From: Nostoc sp. NIES-4103
GTDB lineage: Bacteria; Cyanobacteriota; Cyanobacteriia; Cyanobacteriales; Nostocaceae
NCBI RefSeq assembly: GCF_002368335.1
Contig: NZ_AP018288.1
Span: forward strand, 3,739,044-3,803,043
Reading direction: 5' to 3'
DNA: 64,000 bases
In this document: positions 55,217-64,000 of the stretch, piece by piece
Position numbering within the stretch: the stretch's first letter is position 1
How the letters are laid out: every line of letters starts with the position of its first letter
Translations under genes and position numbers: made by a program
The notes under the pieces: model-generated
Seen by the model: only the letters and a program-made list of their open reading frames with translations
The model's database searches: none
Told to the model about the DNA's origin: nothing

Positions 55217-57484
55217 CTACTTAGTTTCTGACTCCTGCGGTGGATTTGGCGGACACCAGAAGAGGTTTTTGCTAGACACCCCAAGGGATTCTAAAATTCC
55301 TCGCATCACTTCTGTGCAGTACATCCAGTGTCCTAAGTCGTCATACATGCGATCGGGATTAAACTCCACATCGTAATGTAGGACATTGGGAATGTCGAGA
55401 AACTGATCAGATGACTGGGGAGAAAGCAGCAACAGGTGAAATGGCTTCCCTTGGCATTGTTTTTCCAGCTTGTTGACCAGATCAATCACACCATCGCGAT
55501 CGGCAAGACCTGTGCGGACAAAAAGTGCCTTGTCGCAGTTTTTGACTGTGTACCAAAACCTTTCTGAACGTGCGGTGTAGCGCTGGCGCATTCTCTCAAA
55601 CACAACAGACATATCGTAGACAGCGTTATCTGTGTCTTCAACTTCATGAGCAAACGATAAACCTGTCCATTTGCTGTGGTAGATTCTGCCTATATATGAA
55701 TTGTAATGCAGGTAACTAGGGTTCCACATGTCATAAAAACCGTTTTCGATGATATCTGCGATATCTGCAATATTGGTGGTGCGTGTTAAATCAAAGGGAA
55801 AGGCGGGGCCATCGTACTCCATCTTGTACAGCATCATTCGCACCGCACAGCGATCGCCCAGCGGGATGATCGCCACCCGGCTGATGTCTGATAATTTACA
55901 TTTGTATTGGAACAGTACAGCAGACTTGGCTGGGATTTTCACCCGGCTTTCTAGCCCGTCTTTACCAATCATCATGGTACGGAAGGGAACATCAGGATGC
56001 AGCGTATCTTCATAGACACCCTCTGGCATGGCTTTCAGGGCGCTACGTACCTCTTTCCACATGGGATGTACATTATACTCGTGATCTGATTCGTTAATCA
56101 CCCACAGGTGGTGCTTATCTGCTTGCAAAATCCCTAGATGCCCGTCATAGAAAAAAAGTTGTGAATTGTTGGGTGCAAACAGATTGAAGGCGGCGCTGTA
56201 TTCTAAGTCTGCACCAGAGGGGATTTCCATTGTAGTTGCGATCGCCCCATTTTCTTGCACAGCAAAAAAGGGGAGTGTTCCTTGTTGTGCATACTTGGCA
56301 AGGTAGATCCCAGGTATCAATTTTGCCTGAGTTTGCAATGTTGTTTGCAGTTCTTGCCAATAGGGAGCAATGGTGTAGCTGTTTGGTGATGAATTGCTGA
56401 TCCGCAAACGCTTCTCTTCAATATTGGCAGAGATTTGGAAGCCCGCCCTGTCAGAGTAGACGGAGACTTGATTCGGCTTTTGAAAGCTTTGTTTTTCTTT
56501 TGCCAATTCATCTTTATCGATGTCGAACAAGTCCAGGTTAATCGCTTCATACATGAGGCGGTGACCGATGGTGTTGGGGTGAGCCGGATCGGAGGATATG
56601 CCGTCTTTCCAGCGTCCTTGCCCATTATCCACTGCTGCCAACCAATCCAGTACTGGAATGCCCCAATTTAACAGGCGGTTGTGTGTGTCTTTGAGTAGCC
56701 AGTAATGGTCGGGCCAATAGTCGTTATTGGCATAGACTCCGCCTAAAATCGGGCGTGCGCCTATTTCCCGTGTCATTTTCACCAACTGCTGCAAACCACT
56801 TTCAAACCGTCTCTGTACAGCCCGTCGTTGGTGAGGGGGACAGTGGGCTAAGCCTTCGTTACCTAGAGATAAAGCAATAATTACTACATCGGGTTTTTCT
56901 GGCGTGACAACTGACGCAAAGCGAGCGATCGTGCTAGTAACATTTGTCCCCGCCTCCGACACATTGACGAGTTGGTGTCCATATTTTTCCTGCAAAGTCT
57001 GTGCCAACAGCCAAACCCAACCTTTAAACAACCAGGCTTTATAACCGAATGCCACAGAACTGCCAATCACGACAATTTTTAGACCTTGCGACCCTTGAGC
57101 CAGAGGCATCTTGACAGCAGACCCCTCCATGTATCCAAATGGATAAGGCTGCAAATAACTGAATGCGCCATCATCCACAACAATAGTGCTGGACTGATCG
57201 GCAGGATCAATAGGTATCCAGCGGTTTGGGCCTAAAGCTTCCCAGCGCACATTGCCATTTGCATCAAAACGTACATACTTATATTCAACTTTCCGGGGTT
57301 CTGCTGAGTCCAAAGACGGCTGAATCTCGATTTCTCTGTCTGTCCACCATAAAGGATAGCGATCACGATTTGTACGGAGGGGGACACATTTAGTGACATC
57401 CCACATTCCTAACTCAGGAATAGAACCGACAATACCGATGGATTCGCCCATTTGGGTGTTGGCAATGATCTGAAATCGATACAT
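55217..57484 (-). CDS. CBM20 - SGNH hydrolase - DUF1796 fusion protein
   Basis: The start is ATG 57484 (MYRFQIIANTQMGESIGI) with AGGA upstream; the longer frame from 57541 is unlikely. The 755-aa protein has an N-terminal starch-binding-like CBM20 domain (about 1-105: GIVGSIPELGMWD, YPLWWTDREIEI, VEYKYVRFD). An SGNH/GDSL hydrolase follows (about 130-330: IVVIGSSVAFGYKAWLFKGW with the Ser, LSLGNEG, SDPAHPNTIGH with Asp and His). Then come a beta-rich region and a DUF1796 domain (about 525-740: VAIIPLGDRCAVRMML, FPFDLTRT, HYNSYIGRIYHSKWTGLSFAHE), a family proposed to be papain-like. No signal peptide. It lies 592 bp from the divergently transcribed glgA, which suggests a role with storage glucan or its decoration. 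Confidence 0.88.
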   Translation of the reverse strand: MYRFQIIANTQMGESIGIVGSIPELGMWDVTKCVPLRTNRDRYPLWWTDREIEIQPSLDSAEPRKVEYKYVRFDANGNVRWEALGPNRWIPIDPADQSSTIVVDDGAFSYLQPYPFGYMEGSAVKMPLAQGSQGLKIVVIGSSVAFGYKAWLFKGWVWLLAQTLQEKYGHQLVNVSEAGTNVTSTIARFASVVTPEKPDVVIIALSLGNEGLAHCPPHQRRAVQRRFESGLQQLVKMTREIGARPILGGVYANNDYWPDHYWLLKDTHNRLLNWGIPVLDWLAAVDNGQGRWKDGISSDPAHPNTIGHRLMYEAINLDLFDIDKDELAKEKQSFQKPNQVSVYSDRAGFQISANIEEKRLRISNSSPNSYTIAPYWQELQTTLQTQAKLIPGIYLAKYAQQGTLPFFAVQENGAIATTMEIPSGADLEYSAAFNLFAPNNSQLFFYDGHLGILQADKHHLWVINESDHEYNVHPMWKEVRSALKAMPEGVYEDTLHPDVPFRTMMIGKDGLESRVKIPAKSAVLFQYKCKLSDISRVAIIPLGDRCAVRMMLYKMEYDGPAFPFDLTRTTNIADIADIIENGFYDMWNPSYLHYNSYIGRIYHSKWTGLSFAHEVEDTDNAVYDMSVVFERMRQRYTARSERFWYTVKNCDKALFVRTGLADRDGVIDLVNKLEKQCQGKPFHLLLLSPQSSDQFLDIPNVLHYDVEFNPDRMYDDLGHWMYCTEVMRGILESLGVSSKNLFWCPPNPPQESETK

Positions 57485-58076
57485 AGATTTGTTCCTGATA
57501 TATATAGTAGTTTCAACTAATCGCGGCGCAGAGTCCCCCACGATACTGAAAGTTAGCGGCTCTAGGAAGGCCGTTGGTGGTACTGGGGACTGGGGACTGG
57601 GGACTGGGGACTGGGGACTGGGGACTGGGGACTAGGAAAGAGATACAAATATAATCATAAATTTGCACCTTACCCCAACCCCTAATCACCAATCCCTAAT
57701 CCCTTTTACGGGCAATGCAAATATTTTTGACTGGCTGAGAGATGGGTATTAGTTGCAATCGTCTCACATCAATAACCGCTTGACTATTGTTTAAGTAAGG
57801 CGGTGCAATTAAAGATAACTGGCTAGGGCTGCCTTAGCAAAAAATATTACTAGTATCTACCATGGAAGAAGTGTTGAAATCTTCGCAGATTAAAGACTGC
57901 GATCGCATTATGAGCATTTCTCCATCCAGTTTTTCACCCTTTGCCTGAAATTAACCTTCTGGGGTTTCTGTATAACTTTTTTTAGGTATCATTCAAGCAC
58001 TCGCTTGTCAATGGGTACATTTTTCATGTACTGATATATAGAGTACGAATAAACTTTTGTAAAGCGAGGACTACTA
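57485..58076. other. Divergent intergenic region with heptamer array; glgA leader
   Basis: An ACTGGGG heptamer array occupies 57583-57633. The rest is the upstream region of glgA, ending with GAGGA eight bases before its ATG. No further gene seen. Confidence 0.75.
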
Positions 58077-59555
58077 ATGTACATAGTACAGATTGCCTCG
58101 GAATGCGCTCCTGTGATTAAAGCAGGAGGTTTAGGGGATGTTGTTTACGGATTGAGTCGGGAATTAGAGATTAGGGGAAATTGTGTAGAACTGATTCTAC
58201 CCAAGTATGATTGTATGCGCTACGACCATATTTGGGGGCTGCATGATGCCTACCTCAACTTGTCGGTACCCTGGTATGGCGCGGCAATTCACTGTTCTGT
58301 GTACTGTGGTTGGGTACATGGACGGGTATGTTTCTTTATTGAACCCCACTCCCAGGATAATTTCTTCAATCGGGGCTGCTATTACGGGTGTGACGATGAC
58401 AACATGCGCTTTGCGTTCTTCAGCAAAGCTGCTTTGGAATTTTTACTTCAAAGTAATAAGCGACCCGATGTCATTCATTGTCATGACTGGCAAACAGGCT
58501 TAGTTCCAGTCATGTTGAATGAAATTTACAAGTATCATGGTATGGAGTATCAACGGGTTTGCTACACCATCCACAACTTTAAACATCAGGGAATAGGCGG
58601 TGTCGAGACTCTGCGGGCAACAGGTTTAAATCAAGAAGCCTATTACTTCCAATATGATAAGCTGCGTGACAATTTCAACCCCTTCGCGTTGAACTTTATG
58701 AAAGGGGGTATTGTTTACTCTAATGCAGTCACCACCGTTTCACCAAACCATGCCTGGGAAGCCCGTACTACAGATGTTGGTTCTGGGTTGGGTCATACCT
58801 TGCATTTGCACCAAGATAAATTCAGTGGGGTTCTCAACGGTGTAGATTACGATTTTTGGAATCCTGACATCGATCGCTACATACCTCAGAACTACACCCA
58901 CGATGATTTTGAACAAAAATTATATAACAAAAAAGCTTTGCAAGAGCGGCTATTACTCCGCCCTGCTGATAAACCAATCATTGCTTACATCGGTCGATTA
59001 GATAATCAAAAAGGTGTGCATCTTGTTCATCACGCCATTTATCACGCCTTAAACAAAGAAGCACAATTTGTATTACTAGGTTCAGCAACAGAACCAGGAA
59101 TCAACGCTCATTTCCAGCACGAAAAACAATTTTTAAATAGCAACCCCGATGTCCATTTAGAATTAGGCTTTAACGAAGAATTATCCCACCTAATTTATGC
59201 AGGGGCAGATATGATTATTGTCCCTAGCAATTATGAACCCTGTGGGTTAACTCAAATAATCGGCTTAAAGTACGGTACTGTACCCATTGTTCGCGGTGTT
59301 GGTGGACTGGTGAATACGGTCTTTGACCGAGATTACGACCAGAATGTACCGCCAGAAAAGCGCAATGGTTATGTATTCTATGAGACAGATCATAACGCTT
59401 TAGAATCAGCAATGAATCGGGCGATTGATTTGTGGTATCAGCATCCTGAAGAGTTCCGTAACTTAGCTATTCAAGGTATGAAGTATGACTACTCCTGGAA
59501 CTTACCCGGTGCAGAATACCTCAAGATTTACGATTGGATAAAACACAAATGGTAA
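58077..59555 (+). CDS. glgA: Glycogen synthase, GlgA type II
   Basis: The 492-aa GT5 glycosyltransferase starts MYIVQIASECAPVIKAGGLG, with the ADP-glucose-binding K-x-G-G-L motif at 16-20, and ends its second lobe with EPCGLTQIIGLKYGTVPIV and RGVGGLVNTVFDRDYDQN. The N-terminus and KYDCMRYDHIWGLHDAY match the GlgA-II isoform of cyanobacteria (as in Synechocystis sll1393, from memory), not the GlgA-I type (VGGMGDV). It elongates alpha-1,4 glucan from ADP-glucose. GAGGACTACTA precedes the ATG. Confidence 0.95.
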   Translation: MYIVQIASECAPVIKAGGLGDVVYGLSRELEIRGNCVELILPKYDCMRYDHIWGLHDAYLNLSVPWYGAAIHCSVYCGWVHGRVCFFIEPHSQDNFFNRGCYYGCDDDNMRFAFFSKAALEFLLQSNKRPDVIHCHDWQTGLVPVMLNEIYKYHGMEYQRVCYTIHNFKHQGIGGVETLRATGLNQEAYYFQYDKLRDNFNPFALNFMKGGIVYSNAVTTVSPNHAWEARTTDVGSGLGHTLHLHQDKFSGVLNGVDYDFWNPDIDRYIPQNYTHDDFEQKLYNKKALQERLLLRPADKPIIAYIGRLDNQKGVHLVHHAIYHALNKEAQFVLLGSATEPGINAHFQHEKQFLNSNPDVHLELGFNEELSHLIYAGADMIIVPSNYEPCGLTQIIGLKYGTVPIVRGVGGLVNTVFDRDYDQNVPPEKRNGYVFYETDHNALESAMNRAIDLWYQHPEEFRNLAIQGMKYDYSWNLPGAEYLKIYDWIKHKW

Positions 59556-60240
59556 ATCAGCTTTAATCAAGAGTTCTGAGTGCTGAGCTTTTTTGCTTGT
59601 TGTGGTTTGGCACAAGTTTATAGGGAAAAGGATAACTGGTAAATTCCAGCCTTTTTCCTTAAATCTATATCTATCAGAATTTTCGTGAAATTGCATAACA
59701 TCTCCACGGCAGTTGCTCCACTTGGGGGAACCCCAAGACCGCACTGCCTTCTCATCCCCCTCATCCCCCTACTAGCTTTGAATACAACTCGGTATCATTT
59801 CAGTAGAACGCGCACACATAACAACTATCACGCTCGTTGTCAAAGCCATTGGAGATTTACTTGAATTATTTCAGGCTCAGCAATATAAAATCGCGATCGC
59901 TGATTCGGGTTGTTTAGTTTAGGGATAGTTTAGCGATCGCTAAATTATCAGATTTATTGAAAGTGGCGGTAAACTCTACCCACAGGAAGATGAAGTTTTT
60001 TATATTACAACTATAGCCATTTGAAATCTAGTCAGGTACACGTATGCAAATAGACCTAACCCCCTAACCCCCTTCCCGAAGCGGGAAGGGGGAACAATTC
60101 AAAGCCTCTCTCCTTTTAGGAGAGAGGTTTGGAGAGAGGTCAAAATTGTAGTTCACGCTTACCGACAACCGCTATACCGCCGTATAATCTTAAAATCTTG
60201 AGGGCGTTTTAGAATTTCAAAACACTGACCAAGGTAAATA
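59556..60240. other. Intergenic region with R117 repeat copy 2
   Basis: A short frame (about 59775-59923, ...VERAHITTITLVVKAIGDLL...) has no start codon and may be a gene remnant. Bases 60034-60175 are the second R117 copy, inverted relative to 9025-9166. HIP1 sites occur at about 59894 and 59934. Confidence 0.7.
60034..60175 (-). repeat. Dispersed repeat family R117, copy 2
   Basis: Reverse complement of 9050-9166 with only a few differences (for example CCCTTCCC versus CCCTCTTCCC). Starts AGGTACACGTATGC and ends near TTACCGACAACCGCTATA. Lies 65 bp before the FGGY kinase gene. Confidence 0.85.
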
Positions 60241-61782
60241 ATGATTCAAAAAACACCATTAGTCATAGGTATTGATTGTAGTACAACAGCGTGTAAAGCG
60301 ATCGCCTGGAGTCGAGAAGGGAAAGCTATTGCTGAAGGTAGAGCAGCAATTCCCCTTTTACAACCCCAAGCTAATTGGTACGAGCAAGATGCTTGGCAAT
60401 GGTGGAATAGTACCTGTCAGGCTATTAAACAGTTACTCACTCAAATAGACAAATCACAAATTGAGGCAGTTTGCATCACCCATCAGCGAGAGACTTTTGT
60501 AGCAGTGGATCAAGACGGTAAACCCGTCCGTAACGCTATTGTGTGGATGGACAAACGCAGCCGCAACCAGGTAGCTTTCCTCAAAAACAAAATTGAACTG
60601 CAACAATTTAATCAGCTCACAGGCAAACCAGTCTCAATGACTCCTTCGTTGCCTAAAATTCTCTGGTTGAGCCAACACGAACCAGAAAACATCGCTCGTA
60701 CTTACAAATTCTTAGATGTTCACGGTTTCTTAGTTTATCATCTCACCGGCAACTTCCGCACCAGTTTAGCTTCTGCCGACCCAATGGGAACAATGGACAT
60801 GCAAACTCATCATTGGGCAACAGATTTACTCACATTATTGGAACTGCAAGCAGAACAATTCGCGGAATTGGTGCCACCAGGAGAGATTATCGGCTATGTT
60901 AACGATGCTGGTGCTGTAGCTACAGGTTTACCAACAGGTTTACCAATCATTGCAGGTGCAGGTGATGGACAGTGTGCAGGTTTGGGTGCCAATGCAGTTG
61001 GTAATGGCCGCGCCTATCTCAACTTAGGTACGGCAATAGCCAGCGGTATTATCACTAACTCCTATACTGTTAATTCAGCATTCCGTACCATGTATGCACC
61101 CATTGCTGGGTCTTATTTTTTAGAAACTGTGCTTTTAGGCGGTGTATTCACGATTACTTGGTTTGTAGAAAAGTTTGCTAGCGACTTACAACGCTTGAAT
61201 CTCAACCTTAGTCCAGAAGAAATCTTAGAAACTGCTGCGGCAAAATTATCTCCTGGTGCCGATGGTTTAATGTTAGTTCCCTACTGGAACAACGTCATGA
61301 ACCCTTACTGGGACGCATCAGCATCTGGTATCACCATTGGTTGGAATGGCACCCATAGCAGAGAACATTTTTATCGAGCTATTTTAGAAGGTATCGCCTT
61401 TGAGCAAAGACTGGTAGGTGATGCAGTCATGTCAGCCATCAATCAAGATTTTAGCGAGTATGTGGTCATGGGTGGCGGTAGCAAAAGCAATCTCTGGTGT
61501 CAAATTATCGCTGATGTCACTGGTATACCCATTGTCCGTTCGACAACAGTTGAAGCGACTTGTTTGGGGGCTGGAATTCTCGCAGCAGTAGCAGTCGGAT
61601 GGTATTCTGACATTAATTCTGCTTGCTTATCTTGTACTGGAACTGGGGAACGTTTTACTCCTAACCACAAGTCACAACTTGTTTACGACAAACTTTATAG
61701 TGAAGTTTATCAGCCATTATTTCCTACCATCCAATCTCTGGTAAATAAACTAACTGATATCTCAATGACTATTGACTATTGA
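60241..61782 (+). CDS. FGGY-family carbohydrate kinase
   Basis: The 513-aa kinase has the N-terminal phosphate-binding loop VIGIDCSTTACKAIAW, ITHQRETFVAVD, the catalytic Asp region NAIVWMDKRS, and IAGAGDGQCAGLGAN and VVMGGGSKSNLWCQIIADVTG at the second lobe. This is the xylulokinase branch of FGGY enzymes; the sugar or polyol substrate cannot be told. The last residues (SMTIDY) are encoded by a TTGACTA heptamer array (61764-61797). A GpsA-like gene begins 23 bp later on the same strand, so the two form an operon; they may phosphorylate and then oxidise one polyol. Confidence 0.9.
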   Translation: MIQKTPLVIGIDCSTTACKAIAWSREGKAIAEGRAAIPLLQPQANWYEQDAWQWWNSTCQAIKQLLTQIDKSQIEAVCITHQRETFVAVDQDGKPVRNAIVWMDKRSRNQVAFLKNKIELQQFNQLTGKPVSMTPSLPKILWLSQHEPENIARTYKFLDVHGFLVYHLTGNFRTSLASADPMGTMDMQTHHWATDLLTLLELQAEQFAELVPPGEIIGYVNDAGAVATGLPTGLPIIAGAGDGQCAGLGANAVGNGRAYLNLGTAIASGIITNSYTVNSAFRTMYAPIAGSYFLETVLLGGVFTITWFVEKFASDLQRLNLNLSPEEILETAAAKLSPGADGLMLVPYWNNVMNPYWDASASGITIGWNGTHSREHFYRAILEGIAFEQRLVGDAVMSAINQDFSEYVVMGGGSKSNLWCQIIADVTGIPIVRSTTVEATCLGAGILAAVAVGWYSDINSACLSCTGTGERFTPNHKSQLVYDKLYSEVYQPLFPTIQSLVNKLTDISMTIDY

Positions 61783-61805
61783 CTATTGACTATTAACTAA
61801 GGAAT

Positions 61806-62870
61806 GTGAGCAAAATGGCGAAAATTGCGATTTTGGGTGCTGGTGTAATGGGAACTGCTGTCAGTTTCCCTTTGAGTGATAATGGACACATTGTTAATTT
61901 AGTCGGAACCCATCTAGACGGTGATATTATTGCTAAACTGCAAGCTGGTTATGCCCATCCAGGATTACGGCTAAGATTAGCTGAAAGTGTCAAACCTTAT
62001 ACCCACGACCAATTAAATGAAGCAATAAAAGATGTAGATTTAGTGGTTTTAGGCGTTAACTCTCACGGTATCAACTGGGCTGCACAAACTTTAAGTGCGG
62101 TGTTATCTCCATCCATTCCTATCTTGGCAGTAACTAAGGGATTGGCAGGTGATGGTGAAAAGTTATATATTCTACCTGATGTTCTGCGTGCTGGGTTGCC
62201 TGCGGAGTATCGGGATAGGGTGGAAATAGCAGCTATTGGCGGCCCTTCCATTGCCCAAGAATTAGCAGCCCGTCGCCATACTTGCGTAGTATTTACTGGG
62301 AAAAATCAAACTTTACTCAGTAAATTGGCTGAGTTATTGCGATCGCCTTACTATCATGTTTGGACAAGCACCGATATCATTGGTGTGGAGGTATGCGTCG
62401 CCCTCAAGAATATCTACGCTTTGGCTGTAGGTTTAGTAATCGGATTTCTCGAAAAAGAAGGTAAAGCTGAAAATGATGCAGCTATGCATAACCTGGCGGC
62501 TGCTATTTTTGCTCAAGGAATGGTAGAAACAGCCTATTTAGTCGAAAAAATGCAAGGTAAACCCCACAGCGTCTATAGTCTTCCTGGTACAGGAGATTTG
62601 TACGTAACTTGTCAAGGTGGACGAAATAGCCGTATGGGTCGCCTTTTAGGCTTGGGTATGCCTTACAGTCAAGCTAAAGCTGAATATATGCCCAATGATA
62701 CCGTTGAAGGTGCTTCCTTAGCTTTGGCAATTGGTTCAACTGTAGAATCAATGGTGAAACAAGGCGATCTAGACGGGGAAGCTTTACCTTTACTACTAAC
62801 AATGATCGCAATTGTTTGCCACGATGCACCAGTCACTATTCCTTGGGATAAATTCTTTGCATTTTCTTAG
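61806..62870 (+). CDS. Glycerol-3-phosphate dehydrogenase-like NAD(P) enzyme (GpsA family)
   Basis: The 354-aa product (GTG at 61806; the ATG at 61815 is equally possible, MAKIAILGAGVMGTAVSF) has the Rossmann G-A-G-V-M-G, the substrate-site GVEVCVALKNIYALAVG with the catalytic Lys, and LPGTGDLYVTCQGGRNSRMG, all GpsA landmarks. It differs from housekeeping GpsA at many positions and has an AENDAAMHNLAA insert, so it may act on another polyol phosphate. It follows the FGGY kinase within 23 bp. It would act in the cytosol. AAGGA precedes both start options. Confidence 0.88.
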   Translation: MSKMAKIAILGAGVMGTAVSFPLSDNGHIVNLVGTHLDGDIIAKLQAGYAHPGLRLRLAESVKPYTHDQLNEAIKDVDLVVLGVNSHGINWAAQTLSAVLSPSIPILAVTKGLAGDGEKLYILPDVLRAGLPAEYRDRVEIAAIGGPSIAQELAARRHTCVVFTGKNQTLLSKLAELLRSPYYHVWTSTDIIGVEVCVALKNIYALAVGLVIGFLEKEGKAENDAAMHNLAAAIFAQGMVETAYLVEKMQGKPHSVYSLPGTGDLYVTCQGGRNSRMGRLLGLGMPYSQAKAEYMPNDTVEGASLALAIGSTVESMVKQGDLDGEALPLLLTMIAIVCHDAPVTIPWDKFFAFS

Positions 62871-62930
62871 TGTCTTCGTGTCTTGGTGGTTAAGGATATT
62901 TGAACCACAAAGACACCAAGACACTAAGTA
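62868..62930. repeat. GTGTCTTGGTG / CACCAAGACAC palindrome
   Basis: AGTGTCTTCGTGTCTTGGTG and CACAAAGACACCAAGACACT are inverted arms between two convergent genes. Same family as 27940-28125; it may end transcription from both sides. Confidence 0.8.
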
Positions 62931-62931
62931 A

Positions 62932-63588
62932 TCAATCTTCTTTCAAGACTAGTTGCCCTTCTTTGTAAGCCTGTCTTAAAGCAATAGCCTCTGCTACAAT
63001 TTGCTGGGCACTTAATCCTTCTTCATCCATCATTCTTTGTAAGGTTGTACCAGTTTCCTCCAAAGGTTCGTGAATGGGAGGAATTTGGCAGTATCTCCTA
63101 CCATTCTTGACACGCCGCCAAATACTCGGTTTCTCAGGTGTTGCTTCTCTGGTAGTACGCTGCTTTTTAATCAGTGAACGTACACTTTCTTGAGTAATTT
63201 CACTTAAGTCTAGTAGTCTATCTAGAACTTGCTGGTACTTTTTACTGTTCTCCGCTAGTTGATATATGGTTCTAGGCTCAATTTGTGCAAAATCTTGAGG
63301 CGAAAACTTGCCAAATGCTGCTGCAATCTTGAGATACTTCTTTTCTTCTCCTTTCCAGCCTTGCTCAAAAAGTAGTTTTCTGTAATCTTTTAAAGAGAGC
63401 CGCTGTTTTTGCTCAGATAGCCAAAAGGCATGAAGTAAAATTGTCTTAGTGACATCCGCAAGGGTTTGAAAAGAAAAGTTTTCTGCACTAATACTCTTGG
63501 TAGTATCAGCTTTTTGTTCAACGTATGGCTTTAACTTGGATTTCGAGTTAACTTGGGCTGCTATTACACCCTGTACAGGCGTCATCAT
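62932..63588 (-). CDS. Protein of unknown function (218 aa)
   Basis: No family recognised. Soluble, highly charged protein with a disordered N-terminus (about 1-35), a helical middle (TILLHAFWLSEQKQRLSLKD, FEQGWKGEEKKYLKIAAAFG, FSPQDFAQIEPRTIYQLAEN) and a basic stretch IWRRVKNGRRYCQIPPIH. It ends in helices (DEEGLSAQQIVAEAIALRQA). The pattern with several short helices and a basic loop would suit a nucleic-acid-binding or plasmid-maintenance-like protein, but this is only impression. The ATG at 63588 or the next codon could start it; no strong ribosome-binding site. Confidence 0.7.
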   Translation of the reverse strand: MMTPVQGVIAAQVNSKSKLKPYVEQKADTTKSISAENFSFQTLADVTKTILLHAFWLSEQKQRLSLKDYRKLLFEQGWKGEEKKYLKIAAAFGKFSPQDFAQIEPRTIYQLAENSKKYQQVLDRLLDLSEITQESVRSLIKKQRTTREATPEKPSIWRRVKNGRRYCQIPPIHEPLEETGTTLQRMMDEEGLSAQQIVAEAIALRQAYKEGQLVLKED

Positions 63589-63764
63589 AGTATTGATCTC
63601 ATTTAGGGTTTTTATTAAAGGTGCTAGCTGAGGACAAGCTGCTTTTTTGCCGCTTGGACTAATCTTTGCTTCTACCCACTTTTGTTAAGCTAGGTTTGAA
63701 TATTGGATTTTGTTTGCTGTTCTTGTCCGACTCAAGGGTGATAACCTAGGTTAAAAGAGTTTAT

Positions 63765-63778
63765 AGTACAATTGTACT
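63765..63778. promoter_or_regulatory. LexA (SOS)-box-like palindrome
   Basis: AGTACAATTGTACT is a perfect 14-bp palindrome and fits RGTACNNNDGTWCB, the LexA box reported for Anabaena/Nostoc (from memory). It lies 5 bp before the ATG at 63784, where binding would block a promoter or ribosome access. One match in 64 kb is not proof. Confidence 0.5.
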
Positions 63779-63783
63779 AAATA

Positions 63784-63879
63784 ATGGCTAAGAAGAAACC
63801 CCAAACATACCCAAATTTTGGGTAGCTGGATGAAAGTTTTATACATGACAGTGTAATTGTTCGAGCTTCCTGTTCATAG
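63784..63879 (+). pseudogene. Broken mini-ORF behind the LexA-like box
   Basis: ATG 63784 reads MAKKKPQTYPNFG and meets TAG (63823-63825). The same frame continues LDESFIHDSVIVRASCS to a second TAG (63877-63879). The two halves read like one short protein with a nonsense codon. Too short for certainty; it could also be only the 13-residue peptide or chance. Confidence 0.35.
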
Positions 63880-64000
63880 TCATCAATAGAACTAGCACTT
63901 TCAAGGTGTAATTTGAAATGATCTATTTTTCTTAGTGTCTTAGTGTCTTAGTGGTGAAAAAAATCTACTCGTAAAAGGGACTGGGGACTAAGGATTAGGG

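Larger units (their letters stand above)
63589..64000. other. Right-hand end of window
   Basis: Apart from the LexA-like palindrome and mini-ORF, this stretch shows GTGTCTTAGTGTCTTAGTGG repeats (63935-63957) and the beginning of a GGGACTGGGGACT heptamer array at the window edge. No complete gene. Confidence 0.7.

Noticed and set aside
1..64000. tRNA or rRNA genes
   Set aside because: No T-loop GTTCGAATC-type motif with matching acceptor stem and no rRNA-like stretch was found by eye; a covariance-model scan would be needed to exclude them fully.

Overview
The window comes from a filamentous, very probably heterocyst-forming cyanobacterium (Nostocales). The evidence is the overlapping psbD-psbC pair next to ycf4, a beta-carboxysome shell gene (ccmK type), a type-II glycogen synthase, abundant HIP1 octamers (GCGATCGC), and many heptameric tandem arrays (CCCCAGT, ATTACGA, TTGACTA, GGGAATT) of the kind known as STRR repeats in Anabaena/Calothrix. 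No tRNA, rRNA or CRISPR array was recognised.

Bases 1-16.7 kb hold secondary-metabolite genes in two opposed blocks. On the + strand two translationally coupled NRPS genes (ATGA overlap) form a Cy-A-Ox-PCP thiazole module, cut by the window edge, followed by a C-A-PCP-TE terminal module; both look intact. Facing them on the - strand is a ruined lipopeptide-type PKS/NRPS assembly line (FAAL-ACP-KS-AT-ACP ... A-PCP, C). It carries a 205-bp MITE-like element in the KS with a perfect 9-bp target duplication, a second copy with a deletion in the FAAL, a nonsense codon in the KS, a gap replaced by repeats between ACP and A, and a C domain truncated at its 3' end. A third copy of the element, with an 8-bp duplication, lies at 54.4 kb.

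16.7-31.6 kb is accessory DNA. It contains Uma2 genes and fragments, a NACHT-pentapeptide-TPR protein, a WD40 protein, an alpha/beta hydrolase, an SDR, YjbQ, a PLP aminotransferase, and a HigBA-type toxin-antitoxin pair whose toxin is frameshifted by a 47-bp tandem duplication. The gaps are packed with inverted-repeat elements.

31.6-50.3 kb is mostly housekeeping or photosynthetic: ccmK, a ketoacyl-ACP synthase, a lipoprotein cyclophilin, ycf4, psbD-psbC, a solitary HigA-like regulator, a SWIM/SNF2 pair (the SNF2 gene has an in-frame STRR insertion), a GNAT acetyltransferase, pnp, an isochorismatase-like hydrolase, a methyltransferase, and a large fusion of a CRP-like domain, a degenerate AAA+ domain and a membrane ferredoxin module, with a divergent 30-aa membrane-peptide ORF.

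50.4-64 kb holds a PEP-CTERM protein, a DM13 lipoprotein, an acyl-CoA synthetase, a DUF433 protein, a CBM20-SGNH-DUF1796 fusion next to glgA, an FGGY kinase followed by a GpsA-like dehydrogenase, an unrecognised 218-aa protein, and a LexA-box-like palindrome in front of a broken mini-ORF.
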